Positions 20,376 to 29,710 of a DNA stretch of 64,000 bases are shown one piece after another. The stretch's first letter is position 1; each line of letters opens with the position of its first letter. The notes under the pieces are model-generated. The model did not search any database and was not told the DNA's origin. It saw only the letters and a program-made list of their open reading frames with translations. Origin of the DNA: Salinisphaera orenii subsp. orenii MK-B5 (GTDB taxonomy: Bacteria; Pseudomonadota; Gammaproteobacteria; Nevskiales; Salinisphaeraceae); the NCBI RefSeq assembly GCF_003788635.1, contig NZ_AYKH01000009.1, forward strand, positions 1-64,000, read 5' to 3'. The position numbers were made by a program, and so were the translations under genes.

Positions 20376-20610
20376 GTGGATTCTCGCTTTGATGATCGCG
20401 TTCGGGCCGCGGCGCGGCCGGCGCGAGCTTAACGCCGTTCGCCTCAACGCGCTGTTAAGACCGCGGCGCCTGTACTCGGTTCGGTGGCCACGCCTGCTTC
20501 GCTCACGCGGCCGGCGCGAGTTAGTCGCCGACCAGAAATCGCGAACAGTTGCGTGTTCGGCTCCCGGGTCAATAATCTTGCGGCCTGTTCAGCGACCGTA
20601 ACGCAAGCAT
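20376..20610. promoter_or_regulatory. Divergent promoter region between terC-like and transporter genes, with short repeats
   Basis: This 235 bp region serves two divergent genes. It holds a 15 bp direct repeat CGCGGCCGGCGCGAG at 20413-20427 and 20506-20520, each followed by a TTA, and an inverted repeat CTTAAC (20428-20433) / GTTAAG (20454-20459). These could be regulator sites; nothing identifies the regulator. Confidence 0.4.
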
Positions 20611-21987
20611 ATGACGCACTGGGGAGATCGCACCCGCGGCGAAGCGCCGTACTGGGGCATGGGGCCGTTCAAGCTGCGCCTGCCGTTCCTTCACTACCGC
20701 TTCGAGTGGCCCGATTATCTGCAGGGGCTGCTCATGTGTGCGGTGGATCTGGCCGCGATCCCGCTGATGACGGACCTGCTGGGCATGCCCTTCGAGGCCG
20801 CACTGGCGGTGGTCATGCTCAACGGTCTGCTCTATCTCACCCATCATCTGCTTGGCGATCCGGTGGTTCCCGGCTGGATCACGCCCGCGATCCCGCTGCT
20901 GATCGCCTATTGCGAGGGCTTTCCCGAGGGCACGGATCGGGTGCACGCGCTGATCGCCTTTCAGTTCATGCTCGGCGCGCTGTCCATTGGGCTGGGCGTG
21001 ACCGGGCTCGCCCGACAGGTGGTGCGTTTCGTGCCGCCGGCGCTCAAGGCCGGCATCATCATGGGCGCGGGCCTGGCGGCGGTGGACACCGTGTTCGCCG
21101 ACGACGGCCGGTTCTGGACCTTTCCGTTCACCATCTCGATCGCGGTCGGGCTGGCCTTTTTGCTGATCTTCTCGCAGGGGTTCAACGCTCTGAAGCAGCG
21201 CAGCGTCGTGTTCGGCCTGATCGGCAAGCTCGGGATATTCCCCATCATCGCCCTGGCGATCGTGCTCGCGCCGCTGTTCGGCGAGGCGCCGTGGCCGGAT
21301 GTGGAATGGGGCTTCTCCAAGCCCGATTTCGTCACCCTCTGGCGCGAGTACACGGTCTTCGGTGTGGGTCTGCCGCCGCTATGGTTCTTCATCCAGGCCC
21401 TGCCGATGGTGGCCGCAACCTATATCGTGCTCTTCGGCGACGTGCTCCAGTCCAAGGCGCTGCTGGACGAGGCCGAGGGGTCGCGTCCGGACGAGTCCAT
21501 CGACTACAGCCCGGACCGGGCGCACATGATCTTCGGCAGCCGCAACGCCGCGATGAGCGTGTTCGGCCCGGACGTGGCCATGTGCGGCCCGCTGTGGGCG
21601 GCGATGCACGTGGTCATCACCGAACGCTACAAGGAAGGCCGAAAGGCGATGGATTCGATCTTCGGCGGCGCGGGCTCGTTCCGCTGGGGCACCAACACCG
21701 GTCTGCTGCTGCTGCCGATCGTCTCGGTCATTCAGCCGATTCTCGGCGTGGCTCTGGCGCTGACGCTGCTCATTCAGGGCTATGTCAGCGTGCGCATCGG
21801 CATCATGGAGGCGCGCAGCCAGCGCGATCTGGGCATCGCGGGCGTGACTGCCGGGGTGCTGGTGACCCAGGGCGCGGCCTGGGCGTTCGGGGTCGGCATC
21901 GGCCTGTGCCTGCTGATCTACGGTCGGCGGTTCTTCCGGGGCGAGACCGATGAAACCTTCGTCAAGGACCGCGACGATGCGCGCTGA
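20611..21987 (+). CDS. Multi-spanning membrane transporter, NCS2/SulP-like fold (substrate unknown)
   Basis: A 458-residue protein with at least ten hydrophobic segments. VRFVPPALKAGIIMGAGLAAV resembles the PP-x-x-x-G-x-I-x-G segment of xanthine/uracil (NCS2, SLC23) permeases, and the general organisation fits the UraA/SulP fold. I do not recognise a closer family. The stretch GSRNAAMSVFGPDVAMCGPLWAA is probably a conserved internal motif. Start ATG at 20611; no strong ribosome site. It is followed 39 bp later by the LOG-family gene on the same strand. Confidence 0.7.
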   Translation: MTHWGDRTRGEAPYWGMGPFKLRLPFLHYRFEWPDYLQGLLMCAVDLAAIPLMTDLLGMPFEAALAVVMLNGLLYLTHHLLGDPVVPGWITPAIPLLIAYCEGFPEGTDRVHALIAFQFMLGALSIGLGVTGLARQVVRFVPPALKAGIIMGAGLAAVDTVFADDGRFWTFPFTISIAVGLAFLLIFSQGFNALKQRSVVFGLIGKLGIFPIIALAIVLAPLFGEAPWPDVEWGFSKPDFVTLWREYTVFGVGLPPLWFFIQALPMVAATYIVLFGDVLQSKALLDEAEGSRPDESIDYSPDRAHMIFGSRNAAMSVFGPDVAMCGPLWAAMHVVITERYKEGRKAMDSIFGGAGSFRWGTNTGLLLLPIVSVIQPILGVALALTLLIQGYVSVRIGIMEARSQRDLGIAGVTAGVLVTQGAAWAFGVGIGLCLLIYGRRFFRGETDETFVKDRDDAR

Positions 21988-22026
21988 CCGTCGCCGGCGG
22001 CGGGCCGGGGCCGGTATGCTGTTGAC

Positions 22027-22626
22027 ATGAGTCAGGCGCCCGCGCGTATCCAATCGGTCTGTGTCTACTGCGGCTCGCGCGACGGTGGGCGGCGGATCTA
22101 CCGCGAGGCTGCGGCCGGACTCGGCTGCGCGCTGGCGGCGGCGGGGCTGCGGCTGGTCTACGGCGGCGCCCGGATCGGCCTGATGGGGGCGATGGCCGAC
22201 GCCGCGCGCGCGGCCGGCGGCGAGGTGCTGGGCGTGATCCCGCAGTCGCTGCTCGACCGCGAGCTGGCCCATGACGGGCTCACCGATCTGCGCATCGTCC
22301 ACAGCATGCACGAGCGCAAGCGCCTGATGATCGACAACGCCGACGCCTTCATCGCCCTGCCCGGCGGCTTCGGCACGCTCGAGGAGCTGTTCGAGGTGCT
22401 CACCTGGCATCAGCTCGGCCACCACGACAAACCCTGCGGCCTGCTCGACATCGACGGCTTCTATGCGCCGCTGCGCGACTGCCTCGCGCACATGTGCGCC
22501 GAAGGCTTCGTCGCCGCCGCCCAGGTCGAGCGCGTGCGGGTCGCCGCCGAGCCGACGACCCTGCTCGCGCGTCTCGGTGCCGCCGAGGCCGCGCCCACCA
22601 CGACCGATGAGGCCATCCGCCCATGA
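22027..22626 (+). CDS. LOG family protein (TIGR00730, Rossmann-fold phosphoribohydrolase)
   Basis: A 199-residue cytoplasmic protein. It has the family glycine-rich loop VYGGARIGLMG (44-54), the MHERK element (94-98) and the diagnostic PGGFGTLEE at 112-120. LOG proteins hydrolyse nucleoside 5'-monophosphates, releasing the base and ribose 5-phosphate; in plants they activate cytokinins and in bacteria they may recycle nucleotides. Its stop overlaps the next start as ATGA, coupling it to the SLC13 transporter, though no functional link is known. Confidence 0.9.
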   Translation: MSQAPARIQSVCVYCGSRDGGRRIYREAAAGLGCALAAAGLRLVYGGARIGLMGAMADAARAAGGEVLGVIPQSLLDRELAHDGLTDLRIVHSMHERKRLMIDNADAFIALPGGFGTLEELFEVLTWHQLGHHDKPCGLLDIDGFYAPLRDCLAHMCAEGFVAAAQVERVRVAAEPTTLLARLGAAEAAPTTTDEAIRP

Positions 22627-24104
22627 GTTCCAGCCAGGAAAGCGTCAGCGCGAACCAGCAGAATGCCCATGCCGCCAGCCGCGCCGGACGCATCGGCCTG
22701 GCGCTGGGGCCGTTGTTCCTGATCGCGACACTGCTGCTGCCGGCGCCCACCGGTATGGACGCGCCGGCCTGGCACTGCGCCGGGCTGGCGCTGTTCATGG
22801 CCACCTGGTGGGCCACTGAGGCGATCCCGATACCGGCCACCTCGCTGCTGCCGCTCGCGCTCGGCCCGGCGATCGGCATGGGCGATTTCCAGGAGCTGGC
22901 CCACGGCTACGCCGACGACATCATCTTCCTGTTTCTCGGCGGCTTTCTGATCGGGCTGGCGATGCAGCGTTGGAACCTGCACCGGCGCATCGCCCTGACC
23001 ACGCTGCTGGCCGTCGGCACCCAGCCGAAGCGCCAGATCGCCGGCTTCATGATCGCCACCGGCTTCATCAGCATGTGGGTGTCCAACACTGCGACCTCGA
23101 TCATGATGCTGCCGATCGGCATGTCGGTGGTCAGCCTGATGGCCGACGATCCCCAGGGCGAGCAGGCGCCCGCGGTCGAGCGCTACGCTACGCGCCTGCT
23201 GCTGGCGATCGCCTATTCCGCCTCCATCGGCGGTGTCGCCACCCTCATCGGCACGCCGCCCAACGCGCTGCTGGCCGGCTATCTCTCCTCGGAGCAGGGC
23301 ATCGACATCGGCTTCGCCCAGTGGATGATGGTGGGGCTGCCGGTTTCCGTGCTCATGATGGCGGCGGCCTGGGCGTGGCTGGTGCGCGGCGGTTTCGAGC
23401 TGGACACCGGCAAGGCCGGCCGCGACATGCTCAAGGGCGAGCTGGACGAGCTCGGGCCGATGTCGAGTGCGGAAAAGCGCGTCGGCGGCATGTTCCTGCT
23501 CGCCGCCGCCCTGTGGATCAGCCGGCCGCTGCTCAACGACTACGGCCTCGACTGGCTGTCCGACGCACTCATCGCCATGGCCATCGGCGTGTCCCTGTTC
23601 GTCATTCCGGCCGGCGACGGCAAGGGCGCGCGCCTGATGAGCTGGGAGAACGAGGCGAACGTGCCCTGGGGCGTGCTGCTGCTGTTCGGCGGCGGTCTGG
23701 CACTGGCCGGCGCGATCAAGCAGACGGGGCTGGCGGAATGGATCGCCACCCAGATGGAGATCTTCGGCACGCTGCCGGCCGTCCTGCTGATCGGCGCCGT
23801 GGTGCTGGTAATCATCTCGCTGACCGAGGTCAGTTCGAACACCGCGACCGCGGCCGTGTTCATGCCGCTGCTCGGGGCTCTGGCCGGATCGGTCGGCGTC
23901 GACGTGCTGCTGCTGACGGTGCCGGCCGCGCTCGCGGCCAGCTGTGCGTTCATGATGCCGGTGGCCACGCCGCCCAACGCCATCGTGTTCGCTACCGGTC
24001 GCATGCGCATCCAGTCGATGATCCGCGCCGGCTTCGTGCTCAACGTCATCTGCGTGATCATCGCCACGCTGGTGCCCTATCTGCTGATCGGCTGGCTGTG
24101 GTAG
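22623..24104 (+). CDS. SLC13/DASS family sodium:anion symporter
   Basis: A 493-residue inner-membrane transporter with about eleven helices. The two signature SNT substrate/sodium-site motifs are MWVSNTATSIMMLP (SNT 154-156) and EVSSNTATAAVFMP (SNT 405-407), each paired with a TPPNA motif (IGTPPNALLAG, VATPPNAIVFA). Members import di- or tricarboxylates, or sulfate, with sodium; these motifs favour carboxylates. Overlaps the LOG gene by four bases and is followed at 25 bp by the exonuclease gene, so 22027-25731 may be one transcript. Confidence 0.92.
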   Translation: MSSSQESVSANQQNAHAASRAGRIGLALGPLFLIATLLLPAPTGMDAPAWHCAGLALFMATWWATEAIPIPATSLLPLALGPAIGMGDFQELAHGYADDIIFLFLGGFLIGLAMQRWNLHRRIALTTLLAVGTQPKRQIAGFMIATGFISMWVSNTATSIMMLPIGMSVVSLMADDPQGEQAPAVERYATRLLLAIAYSASIGGVATLIGTPPNALLAGYLSSEQGIDIGFAQWMMVGLPVSVLMMAAAWAWLVRGGFELDTGKAGRDMLKGELDELGPMSSAEKRVGGMFLLAAALWISRPLLNDYGLDWLSDALIAMAIGVSLFVIPAGDGKGARLMSWENEANVPWGVLLLFGGGLALAGAIKQTGLAEWIATQMEIFGTLPAVLLIGAVVLVIISLTEVSSNTATAAVFMPLLGALAGSVGVDVLLLTVPAALAASCAFMMPVATPPNAIVFATGRMRIQSMIRAGFVLNVICVIIATLVPYLLIGWLW

Positions 24105-24129
24105 CCGCCACGCGCGGCGGCGGCTGAGC

Positions 24130-24726
24130 GTGGCACGGCCCATCGGGCGCGCCGCGCCGGCGCCGGATTTCATCGCCGTCGACGTCGAGACCGCCAACGC
24201 CGATCCGGGCAGCATCTGCCAGATCGGTCTGGCGAGTTTCGCCGGCGGCGCGCTGGTCGACTGTGCGGTGTGGCGGGTCAATCCGCGCGCCCATTTCTCG
24301 CCGCACAATATCGCCATCCACGGGCTGCATGCGGCCGATGTGCGCGACGCGCCGGACTGGCCGGCGCTGCGGCCGACGATCGCGGCGCGCCTGGCCGGCC
24401 GGATCGCGGTCTCGCACACGGCCTTCGACGTCACCGCGCTGGCCCGCGCCTGTGCGGCCGATGATCTCGCGCCGATCGCCGCCCGCTGGCTGGACTCGGC
24501 CCGGGTCGCGCGGCGTGCGTTTCCGCAGTTCGCCCGCCGCGGCTGGGGGCTGGCCGGTCTGGCCGAACATCTGGGCATCGTGTTCGCGCATCACGACGCC
24601 GGCGAGGATGCGCGCGCCGCCGGCGAGGTGCTGCTGGCGGCGATCGCGGCCAGCGGTCGCGGCGTGGAGGACTGGCTGCTGGCCGCGCACCGGCCGCTGC
24701 GGGAATTCGTGGACGCCGCGCGCTGA
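24130..24726 (+). CDS. DnaQ-like 3'-5' exonuclease (DEDDh)
   Basis: A 198-residue single-domain exonuclease. The ExoI motif is FIAVDVETAN (Asp18, Glu20), ExoII lies at SHTAFDVTAL (Asp100) and ExoIII is HHDAGEDARA (His155 with Asp160), so the DEDDh set is complete. Such stand-alone domains resemble the PolC/epsilon exonuclease and may trim DNA or RNA ends. The start is GTG at 24130. It is not adjacent to replication genes; its position in a transporter run looks incidental. Confidence 0.87.
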   Translation: MARPIGRAAPAPDFIAVDVETANADPGSICQIGLASFAGGALVDCAVWRVNPRAHFSPHNIAIHGLHAADVRDAPDWPALRPTIAARLAGRIAVSHTAFDVTALARACAADDLAPIAARWLDSARVARRAFPQFARRGWGLAGLAEHLGIVFAHHDAGEDARAAGEVLLAAIAASGRGVEDWLLAAHRPLREFVDAAR

Positions 24727-24783
24727 CGCATCCGCGTACCGCCGCCGCCGGTATTGTCTCGACACGCCCGCTATCCTGAGCCC

Positions 24784-25731
24784 ATGTCCCGACTCGATCG
24801 CCTGTCCCGCCGCCTGCCGGGCCCCGACGCACTGCTGACCCCGGTGTACACGCGCCTGCGCGAGGCCATCGTCGGCGTGGTGGCCACGACCGAGGACTTC
24901 GGCATCGACTACGACGCGCCCGCGGGCGATCCGGGTCTGTTCGGGCCGGGGTCGGTGACCTGGAAGATCCACGCCGATTTTCCGGGGATGATGGCCGGCG
25001 GCATCGCCGCGCTCATGCTGCAGACGCTGCATCCGCGCGCGCTGGCCGGCGTGGTCGACCACTCCAACTTCCGCGACGACGCGCTCGGGCGCCTGCGCCG
25101 CACGACCATGTTCGTGGCTGCGACCACCTATGCGCCGACCGCGGACGCCCGTCGCATCATCGAGATGGTCGATCGCATCCACGACCGCGTGCGCGGCACC
25201 ACCGATGCCGGCGAACCGTACTCCGCCCACGATCCGGACCTGCTCACCTGGGTGCACTGCACCGAGATGGCCAGTTTTCTGGCCGGCTACCGGCGGTATC
25301 GCCGGCCGGATCTGAGGCGCGCGGCCCAGGACGCCTACTTCGACGAGACGCGGCGCATCGCCGAGGCGCTGGGTGCGACCGACGTGCCGGCATCGAAGGC
25401 GCAGATGGACGAGTACTTCGCGGCGATGCAGCCGGCGTTGCGCTTCGACCATCGCTCGCGCGAGACCCTGGCCGTGCTCGAATCCATGGCGCTGCCGATC
25501 CCGGTGGCCGGCGTCTCCCGCCGCATGTTCCTCGGCGCGGGGGCGGCGCTGCTGCCGCCCTGGGCGCGGACCCTGATCCAACGCACCTCGCGCCAGCGTC
25601 TGGTCGATCGTGCCTCGGCGGAAAGCCTGCACCGCATCGGCCCGCTCATCCGCGCGGCGATGTCGGAGGGCGTGGCCGTGCGCTCGGCCCGGCGCGCCGG
25701 GGCCGAGCGAGACTGTCTGCGCTTCGAGTGA
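24784..25731 (+). CDS. DUF2236 / MpaB-type oxygenase family protein
   Basis: A 315-residue helical protein. FGPGSVTWKIH at about 53-63 and MLQTLHPRALAGVVDHS (His83) match the DUF2236 family, which includes rubber oxygenase Lcp and fungal MpaB; these use a b-type heme or act as membrane oxygenases. His83 and His158 (VHCTEMASF) are candidate ligands. A hydrophobic stretch ALPIPVAGVSRRMFLGAGAA near the C-terminus is amphipathic rather than a clear helix. ATG at 24784 is preferred to an upstream TTG at 24754. Substrate unknown. Confidence 0.82.
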   Translation: MSRLDRLSRRLPGPDALLTPVYTRLREAIVGVVATTEDFGIDYDAPAGDPGLFGPGSVTWKIHADFPGMMAGGIAALMLQTLHPRALAGVVDHSNFRDDALGRLRRTTMFVAATTYAPTADARRIIEMVDRIHDRVRGTTDAGEPYSAHDPDLLTWVHCTEMASFLAGYRRYRRPDLRRAAQDAYFDETRRIAEALGATDVPASKAQMDEYFAAMQPALRFDHRSRETLAVLESMALPIPVAGVSRRMFLGAGAALLPPWARTLIQRTSRQRLVDRASAESLHRIGPLIRAAMSEGVAVRSARRAGAERDCLRFE

Positions 25732-25904
25732 TGGGCGGGGCGGCAACCCGTGCGCGCGACGCGCGCTGTGGGCTCGGGCCGCCGGTACGCATGCGCTGAT
25801 TCTCGCCCGATAGGCCCAGGGCGCGCGGGTCCGGCCCGGCCACCGCCTGCCGTCGAGGCGGTATGCCGGGCCGACTCGAACGCCGCGCCGGCCCTGGGCG
25901 CCGG

Positions 25905-26951
25905 TTACTGTGCCGGTAGCCGCGGCGGCGGCCCGAGAAAGGGCGCCGGATCGACCGGGCCGCCGCTCAGATAGATGCCGAAGTGCAGGTGCGGCGGGGT
26001 GGTGCGGGCGTTGCCGGTGTTGCCCACGGTGCCGAGCACGTCGCCTGCGGCGACCGAGTCGCCGGACTCGACCTCGAATGCATCGAGGTGGGCGTAGTAG
26101 TAGCGGGCGCCGCCGATACCGAGCATGCCCGACGACAGCCAGACGTGATTGCCGCCGATGCCTTCGGTGCCGGTGCGCACCCGGCCGTCGGCCACCGCGC
26201 GCACCGGCGTGCCCCGGGCGGCGAAGATGTCCACGCCGTGATGGTCGCGGGTGCCGCCGTCGCGGGGCGCGTCGAAGCCGCTGCCGATGTCCGGCTCGGC
26301 CGCGCCTTCCACCGGAAACGCCAGCGAGCCGCCGGTGGCCGCGGCCAGCGTGAACGCCACGTCGGCCGCCAGTTCCGGCTGCAGCACGACACGGTAGTCG
26401 CCGTCGACCTCGGCCATGATCCGGCGACGCGTGCCGTCGGTCGGCACCGAGGCCACGGTCGACCAGTCCGCGTCGCCGTCGCTGCGGTGTTCGACGCTGG
26501 CATAGAGCCGGTCGCGGCCGTCGTCGGTGCGGGTCACGCGGAGCGCGAGCTGCCGGCCGCGTTCCAGCGTGGTCCGGAAGACGCGCGCCTCGATGGTGTC
26601 GGGGGCGAAGCGGTGCGTGTCGCGGTAGCGCTCGCCCAGCACGATCGGGTCCGCGCCGGCGCGCTCGACCGCTGATGTCCAGCGCCGTCCCAGCGCGCTG
26701 TCGTCCAGCCCGGCGAGCCACAGCCGCCAGGCGTAGATCCGGCGCGGGGCGATGTTCAGCCCGTCGAACACGGCCGAGCGGCCGCTGGCCGCGGCGTCCC
26801 GGCGCAGCTCAGGCCGGCTGGCCAGCAGCGCGATCAGGGCGGCGAGCAGCAGTAACAGCAGCCACGGCCGCAGGGGCGACCTCGAACGGTCGCGGTCATC
26901 GGCCCGGAACCGGGTCCGGGCCGGGGTGTCTGTGTCCTTGGATGCGTTCAT
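25905..26951 (-). CDS. M23 family metallopeptidase, membrane-anchored
   Basis: A 348-residue envelope peptidase. One N-terminal membrane helix (residues 29-44, poly-Leu) anchors an unidentified periplasmic domain, followed by a C-terminal LytM domain. Zinc ligands are intact: H-x3-D in DHHGVDIFA (His237, Asp241) and HLHFG (His321, His323). It should cleave peptidoglycan cross-bridges, or regulate such cleavage. ATG at 26951 is chosen over an upstream in-frame GTG. It is transcribed alone and divergently from the amidase, with a 161 bp gap. Confidence 0.9.
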   Translation of the reverse strand: MNASKDTDTPARTRFRADDRDRSRSPLRPWLLLLLLAALIALLASRPELRRDAAASGRSAVFDGLNIAPRRIYAWRLWLAGLDDSALGRRWTSAVERAGADPIVLGERYRDTHRFAPDTIEARVFRTTLERGRQLALRVTRTDDGRDRLYASVEHRSDGDADWSTVASVPTDGTRRRIMAEVDGDYRVVLQPELAADVAFTLAAATGGSLAFPVEGAAEPDIGSGFDAPRDGGTRDHHGVDIFAARGTPVRAVADGRVRTGTEGIGGNHVWLSSGMLGIGGARYYYAHLDAFEVESGDSVAAGDVLGTVGNTGNARTTPPHLHFGIYLSGGPVDPAPFLGPPPRLPAQ

Positions 26952-27112
26952 GGTCGCGCCCGCGAATGATACCCGCATTACGCCGCGGTCCCCGACCTGG
27001 ATGTGGGCCGTGCGGGGCGCTCGTCGTTGGGTAGTTTTCCGGATTGGTCGACGGCGACGGCCCGGTTAGCCTCCGCACGCCGAACACCGATGCCGAACGA
27101 ACAAGGGGACTC

Positions 27113-28534
27113 ATGAGCGGCAACGATACGGATCTTGGAACCCTGGACGCCGGCCGGCTTGCGGAACTGTTCCGCAGCGGCGACGCCTCGCCGCTGGAGG
27201 CGACCCGCGCCGCGCTCGATCGCATCGAGCGCTTCAACGACAAGGTCAACGCCTACGTCTACGTCGACCGCGAGGGGGCGGAGGACGCCGCCCGCGCCTC
27301 GGCCCGCCGCTGGGGCCAGGGCCAGCCGCTGTCGCCGATCGACGGCGTGCCGGTGTCGATGAAGGATCTCACCGAGGTGGCGGGCATGCCCGCGCGCGAG
27401 GGCTCCCTGACCACGTCGGAGGCGCTGTGCGACGCCGACGCGCCGCCAGCGGCCAGGCTGCGCGAAGCCGGCGCGGTGATGCTGGGCAAGACCAACACGC
27501 CCGAGTTCGGCTGGAAGGCGGTCACCGACAACCGTGTGTTCGGTGCGACCTGCAATCCCTGGGACACGCGGCTGACGCCCGGCGGCTCCTCCGGCGGCGC
27601 CGCCGCGGCGGCCGCGCTCAACATGGGAGTGCTCCACCAGGGCGGTGACTCCGGCGGCTCGATCCGCATCCCCGCCGGCTTCACCGGCGTGTTCGGCTTC
27701 AAGCCGACCTTCGGCTGGACGCCGCAGTGGCCGCCGGCCAAGATGCCCACGCTGTCGCACATCGGCCCGCTCACGCGCAGCGTTCCCGACGCGGCGCGAA
27801 TGCTCAACGTCATCGGCCGCTACGACTATCGCGATCCCTACGCCACGCGCGGTCAGCCCGACGACTGGGGCGTCGACCTGGAGTGCGATCTGCGGGGCCT
27901 GCGCATCGCCTATTCCCCGGATCTCGGCTATGCCGATGTCGATGAACAGATCGCCGCCCGCGTGCGCGAGGCGGCGGACAAGCTCGAGGAACTGGGCGCG
28001 GAGATCGTCGAGATCCATCCCGGCTTCGAGACCCCGATCGATATCTTTCGGCGGCTGTGGTTCACGGCCTCGCTCGAGGTCTGGTCGCAGTGCGACCAGA
28101 CCGGGCGCCAGGAGCTGGACCCGGGGCTGGTGGCCAACGCCCGCCACGCCGAGAACTGGTCGGCCCTGGATCTGTTCCGCGGCTATGCCGATCGCGCCCG
28201 CCTGACCCAGCGTCTCGAGCACTTCAATCAGGACTATCATCTGCTGATGACGCCCACGGTTCCGCTCGAGCCGTTCGAGGTCAATCACGAGGTGCCGCCG
28301 GGCAGCGATATGCGCGACTGGGAGGAATGGGCCCCGTTCTCCTATCCGTTCAATCTCAGCCAGCAGCCCGCGGCATCCGTGCCCTGCGGATTCACCGACC
28401 AGGGACTGCCGGTCGGCTTTCAGCTCGCCGGCGGCAAGTTCGACGACGTCCGGGTGCTGCGGGCCTGTCATGCCTACATGTCGGCGCATCCGCCGCGTTT
28501 CCCGGCGGTCCCGGATCCGGCCGAGTACGGCTGA
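27113..28534 (+). CDS. Amidase signature family amidohydrolase
   Basis: A 473-residue amidase. The Ser-cisSer-Lys triad is complete: Lys84 (PVSMKDL), Ser159 in TPGGSSGG and nucleophile Ser183 in GGDSGGSIRIPAG. The family hydrolyses diverse amides (acetamidase, 6-aminohexanoate cyclic dimer hydrolase, AtzF relatives); the substrate cannot be inferred. ATG at 27113 has AAGGGG upstream. It looks monocistronic. It is not GatA, since no gatB or gatC is nearby and the C-terminal half differs. Confidence 0.9.
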   Translation: MSGNDTDLGTLDAGRLAELFRSGDASPLEATRAALDRIERFNDKVNAYVYVDREGAEDAARASARRWGQGQPLSPIDGVPVSMKDLTEVAGMPAREGSLTTSEALCDADAPPAARLREAGAVMLGKTNTPEFGWKAVTDNRVFGATCNPWDTRLTPGGSSGGAAAAAALNMGVLHQGGDSGGSIRIPAGFTGVFGFKPTFGWTPQWPPAKMPTLSHIGPLTRSVPDAARMLNVIGRYDYRDPYATRGQPDDWGVDLECDLRGLRIAYSPDLGYADVDEQIAARVREAADKLEELGAEIVEIHPGFETPIDIFRRLWFTASLEVWSQCDQTGRQELDPGLVANARHAENWSALDLFRGYADRARLTQRLEHFNQDYHLLMTPTVPLEPFEVNHEVPPGSDMRDWEEWAPFSYPFNLSQQPAASVPCGFTDQGLPVGFQLAGGKFDDVRVLRACHAYMSAHPPRFPAVPDPAEYG

Positions 28535-28683
28535 ATTGATCGGGGCCATATCGTCGTCTTTCGATCTGCGTACGCCATGTCGATGAGGCGTTCGTCGGAC
28601 CGGCCGCCCGTCGCGCGTATGCGCCGCCGCCGCGATACGGGGCAGGACCCGGTCGCGGCGACCCGCTTCGGGGGAGCGCTCGC

Positions 28684-29391
28684 TTGAGACAGAAACCGGG
28701 CATACCGTCCGACGATGCGGCGAATGCCATGAACCGCGCGATCGCCGGGCTGGCCGCGGGCGGCGCCCCGGACGATGACGAGCCCGGCCAGCGAATGCGC
28801 CGCGAGGCGACGGGCCGGATCGCGAGCTATGACCCGGTGGACGGCTGCGGCGAGATCGTCGACGCCTCGGGCCGCTACGATTCCTTTGGGCCGCTCGCCT
28901 GGCGCGATCGCGAATCACCCCGCGTGGGCGCCGAGGTGCGTTTTCGCCGGCTGGGCGGTGTGGTGACCGACGTCTCCAGTTCGCGCGCGGCCGGCCCCGC
29001 GCCGGTCGAATCCCCAAGGCGCGGACGTGTCTCCAGCGGCCGCCCGCGCAACGGCTACGGTTTCGCCGCGGCCGTGTCGCTGGGCGCTTCGATCGTGCTG
29101 GCGAATCTGGGCACTGCGGGCATGCGTTTCGACCTCCCGGAAGCCGGCGTGCTGCTGCTGGCGGCCCTGAGCGCGGTCCTGTTCCATCGCGGCGCGCGGC
29201 GGGGCTATGTGCGCGCGGCCTGCATCGGTCTGGGCCTCCTGCTGATCGGCACTTACGTGGAGATCTTCGCCAGCCTGCGGGCACTGGCGATGCAGCCCAT
29301 GGCGGGCCCGGTCGGGCCGCCGGACTGGGCGCTGCTGCTGCCGCCGATCGCCGGCGTGGTGCTGGCGCATGCGGCGTTCCGGCGCCGCTGA
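28684..29391 (+). CDS. Hypothetical protein: cold-shock-like domain fused to a membrane domain
   Basis: A 235-residue protein of unknown function starting at TTG (28684) behind GGGGGAG. Residues 40-90 (TGRIASYDPVDGCGEIVDASG ... VGAEVRFRRLGGV) follow the layout of a cold-shock/S1-like beta-barrel, although the aromatic RNP residues are largely missing. After a basic linker come three to four hydrophobic segments (about 125-230). The design resembles CspA-DUF1294 proteins, in which a CSD is joined to a small membrane domain. I cannot name a function. Confidence 0.6.
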   Translation: MRQKPGIPSDDAANAMNRAIAGLAAGGAPDDDEPGQRMRREATGRIASYDPVDGCGEIVDASGRYDSFGPLAWRDRESPRVGAEVRFRRLGGVVTDVSSSRAAGPAPVESPRRGRVSSGRPRNGYGFAAAVSLGASIVLANLGTAGMRFDLPEAGVLLLAALSAVLFHRGARRGYVRAACIGLGLLLIGTYVEIFASLRALAMQPMAGPVGPPDWALLLPPIAGVVLAHAAFRRR

Positions 29392-29710
29392 CGTCGGTCG
29401 TGCCGCCGCTGCTCCCGGCGCTGGAACGGCTCCGAGTCTGTTCTTCCGGCTCCGGCGCCGGCGCGGATCGCGGACGCTCGCCCGCAGGCCCTGCGCCGGC
29501 GGTGTGTTCGGCGGCATGCGGGGCGGTCGCCCGGTGCCCGACTGTCGCGGCGTGGCCTCTCGTGGCAAGCTGTCGCTGTCATGTGCAGCAGTACCCGCGT
29601 AATCGTCCGGCGCCCACGGCGCCTGCCCGGCGGGCCGGCGACCGCTGGCGGGCGTCGTAATCGCGTATGATGCGGCGCGTCATGTTCCGGATCTATGCGG
29701 TGGACAGGCG
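29392..29710. other. 319 bp intergenic region, nothing recognised
   Basis: GC-rich with short inverted segments such as CCGGCGCCGG but no T-tract terminator, RNA gene or repeat that I can support. The last 60 bases should contain the promoter of the hydrolase-mlaA pair. Confidence 0.4.

Noticed and set aside
20376-20610. Possible yybP-ykoY manganese riboswitch upstream of the TerC-like gene
   Set aside because: I could not find the conserved loop sequences or a plausible expression platform; a covariance-model search would be needed.
24754-24783. Upstream TTG start for the DUF2236 protein
   Set aside because: The ATG at 24784 gives the normal N-terminus, and the extra ten residues have no support.
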